Origin: an uncultured Flavobacteriaceae bacterium
GTDB lineage: Bacteria; Bacteroidota; Bacteroidia; Flavobacteriales; Flavobacteriaceae
Reading direction: 5' to 3'
NCBI GenBank assembly: GCA_947494825.1
Contig: CANLWN010000001.1
Span: 558,001 to 622,000 of the forward strand
DNA: 64,000 bases
Made by a program: the position numbers and the translations under genes. Shown here one piece after another: positions 34,623 through 43,472 of the stretch (position 1 is its first letter; every line of letters starts with the position of its first letter). The notes under the pieces were generated by a model. It searched no databases. It worked only from the letters and a program-made list of their open reading frames with translations, and was not told the origin of the DNA.

Positions 34623-36122
34623 ATGAAACTAACCGGAATGCTCGTTCTTTTTTTATTCGTTCTGAATGCAAATGCCCAAAGCTCCTATTTCAATGTTAAG
34701 GAAAGTCAAAAATATAAAGATCAATTTAGTGCTGCAACGGTGCTTAGTGTGAATACAAGTGAAGATAACCACACCATTATTGCAAGAAGTTCTAAAGCCA
34801 ATTTGGTTTTCGAAACTTTTGATGATAAGGTTCAGGGAAAAAAGATATTAAATACCACATTGGAGAGGAAAGAGGTTTTTGAAGGGGAACTTTTTTACGA
34901 CAATAAAGTGATGATCTTCACCGTACATAGCCCATCAAAAATAGAACGTATAGTAAATTGTCACATATACCATATTGACACCCATACACATGAAAAAGTA
35001 GAATTATTTAAAACATCGGTAGCAAAAAACGGTTCGTTGTTTTCTGGACAGAATAAGAGGCAAACAAATTTTGCAATTTCCCCGGATAAAAATTTTATTG
35101 CCGTCGCGACCGACAACATTAAGAAAACCTCGAATTCCTACCTTATTCATGTTTTTGATGCGAAAACATTAAAATTAAAATATTCAAAAAACTATTATTC
35201 CAACCCTGAAAAGTTCTTCAGGTCGTCCGATATGAAGGTAGATAATCAAGGCAACGCTTATAGTATCGGTAAGGCGTACTTTAAGGGAAAACGGGAAAAA
35301 AAAGAAGATAAGGCCAATTATTCCTTTGTTTTAAGTAAGATTACGGAAGAAGATGCTGTAAATACCCAGCAAATCGAGTTGCATGAAAACGAATACATTC
35401 AAAACCTGAGTATGCAGATCAACGGGAACATTCTAAATCTAATAGGATACTACTCAGAAAAAAATGCCTACGGTATTAAGGGAATAAGCCAATTCAAAGT
35501 AAGCTCGAAAGACCTTACCGTTTTGGATAAAAAGAAATCCAAGTTGCCCATACAAGTCTACGAGGACATATACGGCCAGAATAGTGCAAAAGACAAAAAA
35601 AATAGGGAACTTACCAGCTTTGATTTAGATCATGTTCTGATGGATGAAGAGGGGAATACCTTTTTAGTGGCCGAAGAGTTTTTTATTACCCAGACCTATG
35701 TTCAAAATGGATTCAACACAGTAGGTACTTACCATATAGTCTATCATTACAATGACATCCTAATCACAAAATTTAGCCCCAACGGGAACTTAATATGGGG
35801 AAGAAGCATCTTTAAAAGATCAAACAGACCCTCATACAGTGCATTTATACAAGATGACAAATTACATGTACTGTTAAATTCTGGTAAAGATTTAGCCACA
35901 AAACAAGATGGCCGGTTAAAAGTATCCAAGGGTTGGCTCGAGTCGACCGCTTTGTACGATTTTGTGTATGACAAGGAAGGAAACCTGACGCGAGAAAAAA
36001 TTCAGGACAATAAGGGGAAACCTAAATATATACCCTACCGGGGGAACTATGTAGACGGAAAATTTGTGATGTACAACAATTCTGGAAACAGCAAACAACT
36101 TATGATGCTGGAAAGTAAGTAA
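34623..36122 (+). CDS. exported protein of unknown function
   Basis: A 499-residue protein with a signal peptide (about 1-18, NANAQS) and no TM segment. The remainder has beta-rich, Lys- and Asn-rich character with repeated SDxxxxxxV-type strands (FAISPDKNFIAVATDN, LSKITEEDAVN, LITKFSPNGNLIWGRS), reminiscent of a beta-propeller. I do not recognise the family. The base composition is more AT-rich than surrounding genes. It is not clearly linked to the HxlR gene upstream. Confidence 0.75.
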   Translation: MKLTGMLVLFLFVLNANAQSSYFNVKESQKYKDQFSAATVLSVNTSEDNHTIIARSSKANLVFETFDDKVQGKKILNTTLERKEVFEGELFYDNKVMIFTVHSPSKIERIVNCHIYHIDTHTHEKVELFKTSVAKNGSLFSGQNKRQTNFAISPDKNFIAVATDNIKKTSNSYLIHVFDAKTLKLKYSKNYYSNPEKFFRSSDMKVDNQGNAYSIGKAYFKGKREKKEDKANYSFVLSKITEEDAVNTQQIELHENEYIQNLSMQINGNILNLIGYYSEKNAYGIKGISQFKVSSKDLTVLDKKKSKLPIQVYEDIYGQNSAKDKKNRELTSFDLDHVLMDEEGNTFLVAEEFFITQTYVQNGFNTVGTYHIVYHYNDILITKFSPNGNLIWGRSIFKRSNRPSYSAFIQDDKLHVLLNSGKDLATKQDGRLKVSKGWLESTALYDFVYDKEGNLTREKIQDNKGKPKYIPYRGNYVDGKFVMYNNSGNSKQLMMLESK

Positions 36123-36177
36123 GTGGAGCAATGCCATATTCAGGGATTGGTTATGCCTAAATCACATACCGCCGGTA

Positions 36178-37764
36178 TTATTTATATTTTTCCGCTGTTC
36201 CGATAATTTGTCCCCAGCGGAGTGATGGAAAGGAGCTACCCATGGCCCGGACGGTCAAAAGGGAGGACAATAGGACCAGGCCGGCGAAACCAAATTTGAA
36301 AATTGGAAGGGTATCCAACCAAAACGCTAAAAAGAGTCCAACATATCCGGCGCACGCCAGTATAAGCGGTACATAACTCCCTGATTTTCTTGTATGGGTA
36401 TACATAAATATCAGATTGATCCCGGCAAACAGAAAAAGTGCCCATATCATGTTTGGACTGTACTGCAACCAAGAAATACCGGTAAGTCCCAGGGCACTGA
36501 TGTAGGTGGCCCAACAGAGCGGACACTTGGGAAAAAAAAGAAAGAGCAGGGGAAAAAGTGTATTATTGCCCGAAATGGCAAGACCAGTTGGTCCGATCAA
36601 ACTTCGGCTTTTACGCTTCAGATCTTTCAGAATAACCGTATTGTCGAATTCCATTTTTGAATACTCCCGTATCTTGATGCCCTTTTTATTTAGAATGAAC
36701 AGCTCAATGCTGTGCTGGTTCACAATGGATCCCATGTAGTTGACCTGGAGGGTCAGATAGCGTTGCAACAGTTCCTGATCTTCCTCGCGCAGCGTTCTAA
36801 ACACTTTGCACCCAGCATTATGGACCAGTCCCCTATTGGCACTGTATTCCTTGATTCGTTTAGGGGTGTCAAAAACCGGGTCGTAGGTGATGGCAGCAAT
36901 CTTGATCGAGCTTAAACCTGTATCTGCCAACATGCGTTGTAGCTGCCCCAGTCGCGTTACGGTCATGGAGCATTTATTGGGATTGTCGCAGCGGGTATAG
37001 AAAAAGGCCAGGACCGAGAACGATCCATTAAAATAATCGCCGAACGGAACACTATTCCCGTCCTGGTCCTGGAGCATAAGCTCCTTTACGCAGGCCAAAT
37101 CCTTATTGTCTACATGCTTGGACGGACGCTTTGGAAAGTCGCAGCAGCTTTTGGGCAACGCCTTGGTATCGGCCTCTATGGTGGTCAAAGTTTCACGGGC
37201 CTGCTTTTGGATGCCAAAGTTAATGGAGATAATCTCGCCCTTGATATAGCGCTGCAAAAATGGGATGGCCTCCTTGGCATAGGCACCCAACCACGCCAGG
37301 GATTTTAGAATTTCCTGGGTGGCCGTGGTAAAATCCTTTAAGGGCCACTCTGGATAATAGGAAGAAAAAGACAACGCCTCGTCTTTGTGTCCCACGTTTC
37401 GCAGGGCCTTTGTCAAAAACAGGCCCACACCGGAGGCAGGTTGCGCCAAACCGCGTATAGCCTTGGCCGAGGCGGCAATTACATAGGGAGAATGGCCATT
37501 GTCCAGTTCCTCACAAACATACACCAGCGCTTCCTCCGGAAGGCCCACATCCTCAAAACCCGCCAGGGCATATCCCCTGATTCGGTTCACCTGATTGGTT
37601 CCCCTACCCTTGTATACCTCATGGTTCCTGGGGAGTAGGTTCACCACAAGATCCCGCTTTTGACGTCCTGCTTTTACGTCATCGATCAATGCCGCAATAG
37701 CCTGTTCGTGCAGTGCACCATCCAAAGAAGGTGAAAGCTTATTTTTTGGATTTTTTGGCGACAT
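36178..37764 (-). CDS. HEAT / SCO-like / MerC-like fusion protein
   Basis: Three parts make up 528 residues. Residues about 15-200 form HEAT-like helices. Residues about 205-390 are a SCO/SenC thioredoxin-like domain: FFYTRCDNPNKC has C259 and C265 (CX5C rather than the usual CX3C), and H351 in NQHSIELF matches the SCO copper-binding His. Residues about 395-510 hold about four TM helices beginning LFFPKCPLCWATY, with C414 and C417 like MerC-type metal transporters. A Cys pair C207-C208 precedes the SCO domain. The gene starts inside the end of the HEAT gene (26-bp overlap) and is the last of the tyrosinase operon; copper binding and delivery is the likely task. Confidence 0.85.
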   Translation of the reverse strand: MSPKNPKNKLSPSLDGALHEQAIAALIDDVKAGRQKRDLVVNLLPRNHEVYKGRGTNQVNRIRGYALAGFEDVGLPEEALVYVCEELDNGHSPYVIAASAKAIRGLAQPASGVGLFLTKALRNVGHKDEALSFSSYYPEWPLKDFTTATQEILKSLAWLGAYAKEAIPFLQRYIKGEIISINFGIQKQARETLTTIEADTKALPKSCCDFPKRPSKHVDNKDLACVKELMLQDQDGNSVPFGDYFNGSFSVLAFFYTRCDNPNKCSMTVTRLGQLQRMLADTGLSSIKIAAITYDPVFDTPKRIKEYSANRGLVHNAGCKVFRTLREEDQELLQRYLTLQVNYMGSIVNQHSIELFILNKKGIKIREYSKMEFDNTVILKDLKRKSRSLIGPTGLAISGNNTLFPLLFLFFPKCPLCWATYISALGLTGISWLQYSPNMIWALFLFAGINLIFMYTHTRKSGSYVPLILACAGYVGLFLAFWLDTLPIFKFGFAGLVLLSSLLTVRAMGSSFPSLRWGQIIGTAEKYK

Positions 37765-38719
37765 AGGACTTGTACGTCTTTTTTAGATTCCTGGAACGGG
37801 TCTCCTGTGTAATGTGCTCCAGTTTTTCCTGGAAATCCTCATCTTCATCTATAAGTTCGGTGTTATCCGAATAGTTCAATGTATTCAACAAAGCGGCCTG
37901 AAGTATGGGGTTTTCCGTATTGTCCGTTAAAATTCCCTTTAAGCTGTTCTGCAGTACATCGGGTTCCATGGATTGCAGTCCCACTGCGGAGACGTGCCGT
38001 ATTTCTTCATCTTCGTCCTTGTCGTTTAGAATCTTCTCCAGCAAGGAGGCCGATTCCTGATCGGCCGCCAAGTTGCGAAGCGCCTCCTTTCTGGCCTTTT
38101 TATTGGGGGATGCTTCCGCTATTTTGCGCAAAGTCGGATAATGGTCGGCATGCAGGTCATAGGAAAGCAATTGGATGGCGATTTCGGGTTTTACAAAGGA
38201 CTCCTCGGGGTTCTCCAATCCGCTGAGTAATTTTCGTTGAATATACTCGTCCTTTTCAATGGCCAAATATTCCGTGGCCCTTAACTGCAACTTCTTGGCT
38301 GCATCGGATTCCACTAGATTTTTCAGCGCGTTCATGTAATCCGGCCTTTTGGTCGTCAGGAGGGAGGAACTAAAGGTATTGGCATGCAAGACCGATAAGG
38401 TTGCTTCCTTTAGCTCCGTGGCGGCCGTCTCCGTATTGAGCAAACCGATAAGTTCATCTATAAATTCTTCGTTTCCCGTGGCATAATTGATCAATCCCTG
38501 AAGGGCCGATGCCCGTATCGCAGGATCTTCGTTTGGGTCCCTAAAGACGGTCAATGCCCTTTTTATATCCGCTGCTGCATTAAAAGTACCGCATATCCCA
38601 AAGGCGCCAAGCCGGTCGGCTTTACTATTTTCGGGATCAAAGAAGATAGCAATGGCCTTTTGGGTAGTCTGTTTTGCTTTCTCGAGATTCTCTTTTAGTG
38701 TTTTTTTATACGCTGCCAT
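37739..38719 (-). CDS. HEAT-repeat protein
   Basis: This 326-residue helical protein consists of HEAT-type repeats from end to end, for example NPAILQAALLNTLNY-like units, with DPNEDPAIRASALQGLINYA and DEDEEIRHVSAVGLQSM as clear ones. It has no signal peptide and no Cys-rich site. HEAT solenoids act as scaffolds for partner proteins. It lies 20 bp after the tyrosinase gene and overlaps the SCO fusion gene by 26 bp, so the three are translated from one mRNA. It may dock the tyrosinase to the membrane-bound SCO/MerC partner (inference). Confidence 0.85.
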   Translation of the reverse strand: MAAYKKTLKENLEKAKQTTQKAIAIFFDPENSKADRLGAFGICGTFNAAADIKRALTVFRDPNEDPAIRASALQGLINYATGNEEFIDELIGLLNTETAATELKEATLSVLHANTFSSSLLTTKRPDYMNALKNLVESDAAKKLQLRATEYLAIEKDEYIQRKLLSGLENPEESFVKPEIAIQLLSYDLHADHYPTLRKIAEASPNKKARKEALRNLAADQESASLLEKILNDKDEDEEIRHVSAVGLQSMEPDVLQNSLKGILTDNTENPILQAALLNTLNYSDNTELIDEDEDFQEKLEHITQETRSRNLKKTYKSYVAKKSKK

Positions 38720-38739
38720 GTCTTTGTTGCTCTATTGGT

Positions 38740-40062
38740 TTATACGATGGTATTATCAAATGTATAGGGAACATCCTCATAGGAAAAATGAAGGTTGTTG
38801 TCCCTTGAATGCTGTCCCTGGTAATCGATCATATGTTCCACTTTGGGCTGTGGCCCAGGAACATTGGTCAGCGGTGATGTGGGCAATCCGCCGCCCGGAG
38901 CATGATTTGGTCGCGGGTTCCCCGAAACACCGTTCCATGGCCACATGGTATCGCCGGTAAAATTTCCTATCCCGATTTCCGAATTGTTCGTAGGATCCCC
39001 GGCGCCTTGATTTGGGTAGGCGTCCGGGTTTATGGGTTCAAACAGCTCGTTGACCCATTGCCATTTGGCCCACAGACGATCTACATTGCAATGTAACATA
39101 AAAAATAATGGGTCGGCCGGAGCTGTACCTATACTGCTAATTTCACCCCCAAAACTTACGTGCGCACTACCGTGGGGGTCACCTTCTATTCCCCCAGGGT
39201 CCAAAAAAGTGGCGCGCCTTGAAAAAACAGAAAAAATATCACCCAGGTTCAAGGTCTGGCCTTCATCGTTCTGAACATATGCGGCGCGACTAAGGGCGGG
39301 ATTGATTCCTCCGGAATAGGACCGCATAATACGCCGGTTGCTCCCAACGCCCAAAATCTCTACCCGCCAGTTTACCATGGGGTTGGCTCCCGAAAAATCG
39401 ACCGTACCTGCTGCATCTCCCGGTACTCCCATAAAGTCGCGTCTAAACACGTTGGGAGCGGGTTCATCAAACTTCCAATACGGCAGGGTAACGGACGGCT
39501 CTATCTCTTGTAGTTTTCGCTCCAAATCTAGCAAAAATGCACGGTGCCAGGGTAAAAAACAACTCCGTCCATGAATTTCCCGGCTGTTGCTGCTAAGGTG
39601 CATGTTTTGAAGTTCAACATAGGCCCCGGCCTGATTTAAGTCGACAATCGCATCCAAAAACCTATCCCGTTCGCCTATGGTCAAGGTATTGGCATTTTTA
39701 CGCACCCTGACCATCAAGGCTTTTTCGCCGAGCAGATTTCCGGTACCTGCCTCTGTAATGCCGATAATGGTATCCTTGTCTTCCACACTGGGAAAACCTA
39801 CTCCCGTTTGATCGTCAACTTTACCGGCAATATGAAAATCAACGCTTCCATTGGGCGGTACGATAAACTGCAGCGACCCAGCCGGCTGGGTCATTTGGTT
39901 TTGGAAAAACACGACCTGACCACCTTGATTCGGATTTTTGTTGTTCAGCACCACCTCCACGGCATTGGGTTCATCGGAAGTAATTTTACAAGGCGTTGGA
40001 CACCACGTAATATAATCCGCCTTGGGATCGTCATTGTTATTGATTAGAATCTTTACGCTCAT
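38740..40062 (-). CDS. tyrosinase-family type 3 copper protein
   Basis: Of 440 residues, about 1-120 form a beta-rich N-domain and about 125-440 a tyrosinase domain. CuA ligands are H155 (NMHLSS), H164 (IHGRS) and H173 (LPWHRAF); CuB ligands are H297, H301 (PHGSAHVSFGG) and H324 (FFMLHCNVDRLW). The full set of six His predicts an active binuclear copper site that oxidises phenols to o-quinones. No Tat or Sec signal is present, so cytoplasmic unless exported by another route. It is first in the operon with the HEAT and SCO/MerC genes; an inverted repeat lies 41-70 bp upstream of its start. Confidence 0.92.
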   Translation of the reverse strand: MSVKILINNNDDPKADYITWCPTPCKITSDEPNAVEVVLNNKNPNQGGQVVFFQNQMTQPAGSLQFIVPPNGSVDFHIAGKVDDQTGVGFPSVEDKDTIIGITEAGTGNLLGEKALMVRVRKNANTLTIGERDRFLDAIVDLNQAGAYVELQNMHLSSNSREIHGRSCFLPWHRAFLLDLERKLQEIEPSVTLPYWKFDEPAPNVFRRDFMGVPGDAAGTVDFSGANPMVNWRVEILGVGSNRRIMRSYSGGINPALSRAAYVQNDEGQTLNLGDIFSVFSRRATFLDPGGIEGDPHGSAHVSFGGEISSIGTAPADPLFFMLHCNVDRLWAKWQWVNELFEPINPDAYPNQGAGDPTNNSEIGIGNFTGDTMWPWNGVSGNPRPNHAPGGGLPTSPLTNVPGPQPKVEHMIDYQGQHSRDNNLHFSYEDVPYTFDNTIV

Positions 40063-40407
40063 AATATCGTTTGTTTACTAGTATTGCAGCATAACGGAGA
40101 ACCCTGTTTTATAACGCACTGGTTAAAACAGGTATAAAAACGACCTACTTTATATTGACGGAAATGTCAGCTAAAGAGGGACAATCGATCTGTTGAGGGG
40201 GAATTGTACTAAACTTACGGTTTATTGCTGAAATCCGGTTATAGAAAAACCTTAAAACTTTTATGGTTTTTATGCTTCCACAGGTCTTCGGGTCATAAAT
40301 CGGCTTATCACGTCCCTTCGGGTTCTTGGAAATGTGTAATTCAGCCAGATTTTACAATTCCGCTATCAAGTATTCTTGTAACTTGTCCAAACCTATAGGA
40401 CCGCCAT
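40063..40407. other. intergenic region between tyrosinase and AraC genes
   Basis: These 345 bases separate two divergent genes. Apart from the inverted repeat at 40103-40132 near the tyrosinase gene I see no other strong signal; a weak AAAACC/GGTTTT hairpin occurs at about 40243-40272. It should contain promoters for both directions. Confidence 0.5.
40103..40132. promoter_or_regulatory. inverted repeat upstream of the tyrosinase operon
   Basis: CCTGTTTTA (40103-40111) and TAAAACAGG (40124-40132) are perfect 9-bp arms 12 nt apart, 41-70 bp upstream of the tyrosinase ATG. It may be an operator for a dimeric regulator, possibly the AraC protein encoded divergently, or a leader hairpin. The target is uncertain. 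Confidence 0.6.
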
Positions 40408-41277
40408 ATGCACAAAGGAAATGAAGGAGACACCTCCGCGCTTTATGTTTGGAACGGGTTCTCCCTTTTTTGGGGCACTTCTTTTCGGACCGATCCGCAC
40501 CTGCACAATACGCTGCAGTTGGTCTTTGATATCGACCGGTGTTTTAAACTAAAGGATGCCACGTCTGATTGGACCGCGTACCCTGCCGCCATTATCAGGG
40601 ATGGTCACTTACACCAATTGGATAGCTGTGGGAGCATACAATTGTTCATCTATCTGGATAGGGATAGTCACTATGCCAAGGAACTGGGAAATCGCTATTT
40701 ATCCCGTTCCGGAATCGCAGGATTGCACCACCCGAAACTATCGTGCCTGAGCACCAAATTTTTTAAGGAACTTCTGGTCAAAAGTGACTGTGAAACCTTG
40801 TTGAAGGGTTGCCAATTTATATTGCAGACCCTATTGGATTCACCGCCACCCAAAGCCTTGGATGATCGGATAAAGCGTGCCATAGCCTACATTGGCAATG
40901 CTCCGGACAAGCAATTTAAGGTCAAGGCCATTGCGGACCACATTTGTTTGTCAGAAAGTAGGTTGCGGCACCTATTTAAAGAGCAAATAGGGCAACCGAT
41001 CCAGAATTTCGTCCTTTGGATGAAGGTAGTGGACTCGCTTAACCTGGTACTAAAGGGTAGACCTATTGGCCAGACAGCCTTGGATACCGGATTCTGGGAC
41101 AGTTCCCACATGAACCGATCGTACAAAGAATTGCTAGGAGTAGCACCCGGTAAAATAAAGGCCTTTGAAAAGGAGTTGAAAATTGTCGCCTGCGGACGGG
41201 GAAATCTTCACCTGCTGCGAACAGAGATCACCACTTCGTGGGATCCAAATCAAATAAAAAAAACCATTGAAATCTAA
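40408..41277 (+). CDS. AraC-family transcriptional regulator
   Basis: The 289-residue protein has an N-terminal beta-rich sensor region (about 1-140) with HNTLQLVFDI and a C-terminal AraC domain (about 170-270) including LSESRLRHLFKEQIG and GQTALDTGFWDSSHMNRSYKELLG, then a 20-residue tail. It regulates transcription in response to an unknown ligand. Its stop codon is one base before the start of the lipoprotein gene (TAA-T-ATG), so translation is coupled; the divergent tyrosinase operon is an alternative target. Confidence 0.9.
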   Translation: MHKGNEGDTSALYVWNGFSLFWGTSFRTDPHLHNTLQLVFDIDRCFKLKDATSDWTAYPAAIIRDGHLHQLDSCGSIQLFIYLDRDSHYAKELGNRYLSRSGIAGLHHPKLSCLSTKFFKELLVKSDCETLLKGCQFILQTLLDSPPPKALDDRIKRAIAYIGNAPDKQFKVKAIADHICLSESRLRHLFKEQIGQPIQNFVLWMKVVDSLNLVLKGRPIGQTALDTGFWDSSHMNRSYKELLGVAPGKIKAFEKELKIVACGRGNLHLLRTEITTSWDPNQIKKTIEI

Positions 41278-41278
41278 T

Positions 41279-41764
41279 ATGCAAAAGGTATTACTAAAAG
41301 CCTCCCTACTCGTCTTTGTTCTGGGAGCATGTACATCGGGCCCAAGAACTTCCTTCAATGAAGCCGAAGTGAAGGAGGAAATAGCAATGCGTTTCGGGGA
41401 ATTTGTCACCGCGATGAACGCACTTTCCACGGACGAGCTAAAAACGTTCTACTCCAATGACCCACAGTTTTACTGGACGGAAGACGGACAGATCCAATAT
41501 GCGGACAAGGAAACCCTGGTGGCTTCGCTGGACGGATTGATACAATCCTTGAAAACCACAAATCTAAAAGTTCTGAAAACAAGGGTCGATATACTCAATG
41601 GAACCTCGGCCATGCTCTTTGTCGAGTATGAGCAAGCCATGGAAATGCAATCGGGCTTCAATTTTCAAATCAACGGAGCCATGACGGTATTACTACAAAA
41701 AGAAGAAGGTATCTGGAGATTTCTTGTGGGCCATAGTTCAACAAAAAAACAGCGGGGAGGCTAA
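41279..41764 (+). CDS. NTF2-like lipoprotein
   Basis: The start ATG at 41279 gives 161 residues with lipobox VLGACTSG. The mature part is NTF2-like: a long helix EVKEEIAMRFGEFVTAMNAL, TFYSNDPQFYWTEDGQ and a C-terminal strand with GIWRFLVGHSS. It is exported and lipid-anchored. Four bases separate it from AraC and three bases from the VOC gene, so the three are one operon. The ligand is unknown; association with a VOC enzyme and AraC suggests response to a small organic compound. Confidence 0.8.
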   Translation: MQKVLLKASLLVFVLGACTSGPRTSFNEAEVKEEIAMRFGEFVTAMNALSTDELKTFYSNDPQFYWTEDGQIQYADKETLVASLDGLIQSLKTTNLKVLKTRVDILNGTSAMLFVEYEQAMEMQSGFNFQINGAMTVLLQKEEGIWRFLVGHSSTKKQRGG

Positions 41765-41766
41765 AT

Positions 41767-42150
41767 ATGGACAATCAACTACGTCATTTTGCAATTTTCA
41801 CCGAGGATATGGAACGGGCCAGATCATTTTATGGGAAGGTGTTCAACTGGAGTTTCAATGCCTATGGTCCTTCGGACTTTTCACAGATAAACACAGGCAC
41901 CGAGGACAATAAGCAGCTTATAGGTGCCCTACAGGACCGTAAGTACCAGCTTACCAAGGAAAAAGTAATCGGTATTGAATGCAGTTTTAGCGTGAAAGAT
42001 GTGGATGCGGTAGCTAAGCTAGTTCAGGATAACGGGGGCCAGATATTATTGCCCAAGACCGAAATTCCAAAGGTTGGCCGGTTGATCAAATTCAGGGATA
42101 CCGAAGGCAATATCGTCTGTGCGATGCAGTACTTTGACAGTGAACAGTAG
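41767..42150 (+). CDS. VOC/glyoxalase-family protein
   Basis: The 127-residue protein has a vicinal-oxygen-chelate fold: RHFAIFTEDMERARSFYGKVFNW, VKDVDAVAKLVQDNGGQIL and FRDTEGNIVCAMQ. The pattern and length match single-domain glyoxalase/bleomycin resistance-like members, which bind a divalent metal and act on small substrates. Third gene in the AraC-NTF2-VOC operon. Substrate unknown. Confidence 0.88.
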   Translation: MDNQLRHFAIFTEDMERARSFYGKVFNWSFNAYGPSDFSQINTGTEDNKQLIGALQDRKYQLTKEKVIGIECSFSVKDVDAVAKLVQDNGGQILLPKTEIPKVGRLIKFRDTEGNIVCAMQYFDSEQ

Positions 42151-42180
42151 GCAGTTCCCTGTAGTGAGTTATGGGTATAT

Positions 42181-42210
42181 GGTTGATGGTTGATGGTTGA
42201 TGGTTGATGG
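42181..42210. repeat. GGTTGAT heptamer tandem repeat
   Basis: Four tandem GGTTGAT units plus GG occupy 30 bases in the gap after the VOC gene. A related run GTTGATG with two and a half units lies at 27325-27345. The heptamer period also recurs at 53664-53712 with a different sequence. Confidence 0.85.
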
Positions 42211-42393
42211 TAAGAATTAATTATGAATTGTAAATTCTGAGTTCTGCCAACAGTAAACTAGCTGTTGCTAACTGATTACCGATGGAAAAATAGTTTTTTT
42301 GGTTGCGCTCAGCGCATATGTTGGTAGTCCCTTGTTGTATTCGAATCCACTAAAAAAACATTACTTATCTTAGAAAATCATTATCAACTGTCC

Positions 42394-43359
42394 ATGGACA
42401 CGAAACTGCAATCCAAATTTCAAAAAAGATTGGACCATGCCGTCAATGATCAAAAGGCATTGTCGGACCTCATCGAGGAATGGCTTGAAATGGACGGTAC
42501 CTACGAGCATATTTTTGAAGATGGCACTTCCTTCCTGTCCTATATGATCATGGCGGGCAATCCGAAACAGTTGCAAGAAGCCAGGGAACAGGTCAGGGAT
42601 TGGAAAGGACCTTTGGGATTAAAGGCATTGAACACAGCTATCCGAGAGGATAATTCCTCCTTGGTGCATTACCTTCTCAACCAAGGAGTGGATCCCAAGG
42701 AAACCGATGAATACTTCCCGTTGATGACCGCAGTTGTTAAAAACAATAAGGAGTTTGTGCAAGCGCTCCTAAGCGCAGGCGCCCATGTAGACCAGTCGGA
42801 CGAAGCATCGGGCTGGACAGCCCTTATGTGGGCCGTACGGTTGGAAAGGGCCGCCATGGTAGCCTTTTTGATAGAAAACCAAGCTTCGTTGGAACAAAAG
42901 AACCAAAAGGGGGAAACGGCGCTTCAAATTGCCTACAGGACACTGGAAGAATATCAAGGGAAAAGCATGATTGGGCAAGATTTTGCCGAAAAAAGGAAAA
43001 GGTGTTTAGAGATTATAGACATCCTGACCGGTGCAGGTGCAAGCGTTCCCCAAGAACTGGAAACTCCCCTGGCCACTATAGATAGAAAGGAAGATGCAGG
43101 AACCTTGGCCCCGCCACCCAAACCCGTTTATACCGGTTACACCATTGTATGGTGGAGAGTAGTGGGCGTATTGGTGCTCTTCTTCATCTTTGTACGTTCC
43201 CTTCGCCCTAGGGCAGAACTGAACAATTATGAGCCCAGTGATGCCACCAAAATTGGTTTGGTATTGCTAGCCATAGTCTTGGCCCTGTTGGCCGGCTATA
43301 AAAGAACAACCTCTCCATCACAAAGTGAAAATAAAAAGAGTGATAGTCCAAACGGGTAG
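42394..43359 (+). CDS. ankyrin-repeat protein with C-terminal membrane segments
   Basis: The 321-residue protein has five ankyrin repeats (about 60-220), including DSTLVHYLLNQGVDPKET-like and GWTALMWAVRLERAAMVAFL, then a Pro-rich linker and two TM helices (about 250-270 and 285-303). The N-terminus (1-55) is an acidic helical region. An unusual tail-anchored-like layout, with the ankyrin part probably cytoplasmic. It is likely a protein-binding scaffold at the membrane. Third ankyrin protein of the window; it is not homologous to the others outside repeats. Confidence 0.8.
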   Translation: MDTKLQSKFQKRLDHAVNDQKALSDLIEEWLEMDGTYEHIFEDGTSFLSYMIMAGNPKQLQEAREQVRDWKGPLGLKALNTAIREDNSSLVHYLLNQGVDPKETDEYFPLMTAVVKNNKEFVQALLSAGAHVDQSDEASGWTALMWAVRLERAAMVAFLIENQASLEQKNQKGETALQIAYRTLEEYQGKSMIGQDFAEKRKRCLEIIDILTGAGASVPQELETPLATIDRKEDAGTLAPPPKPVYTGYTIVWWRVVGVLVLFFIFVRSLRPRAELNNYEPSDATKIGLVLLAIVLALLAGYKRTTSPSQSENKKSDSPNG

Positions 43360-43472
43360 CGAAGATCGCTAGGGGTACCAGCTAATATCGATGCTCAAAC
43401 TTTTATGGATTTTCCACAACTAAAATTAAAACATCACCGTTCTTTTTTAACCTAATAAGTGGGTAATATCTT

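Noticed and set aside
40243-40272. AAAACC/GGTTTT hairpin between the tyrosinase and AraC genes
   Set aside because: Short AT-rich arms with a 13-nt loop are expected by chance in such DNA; kept only as a note in the gap entry.
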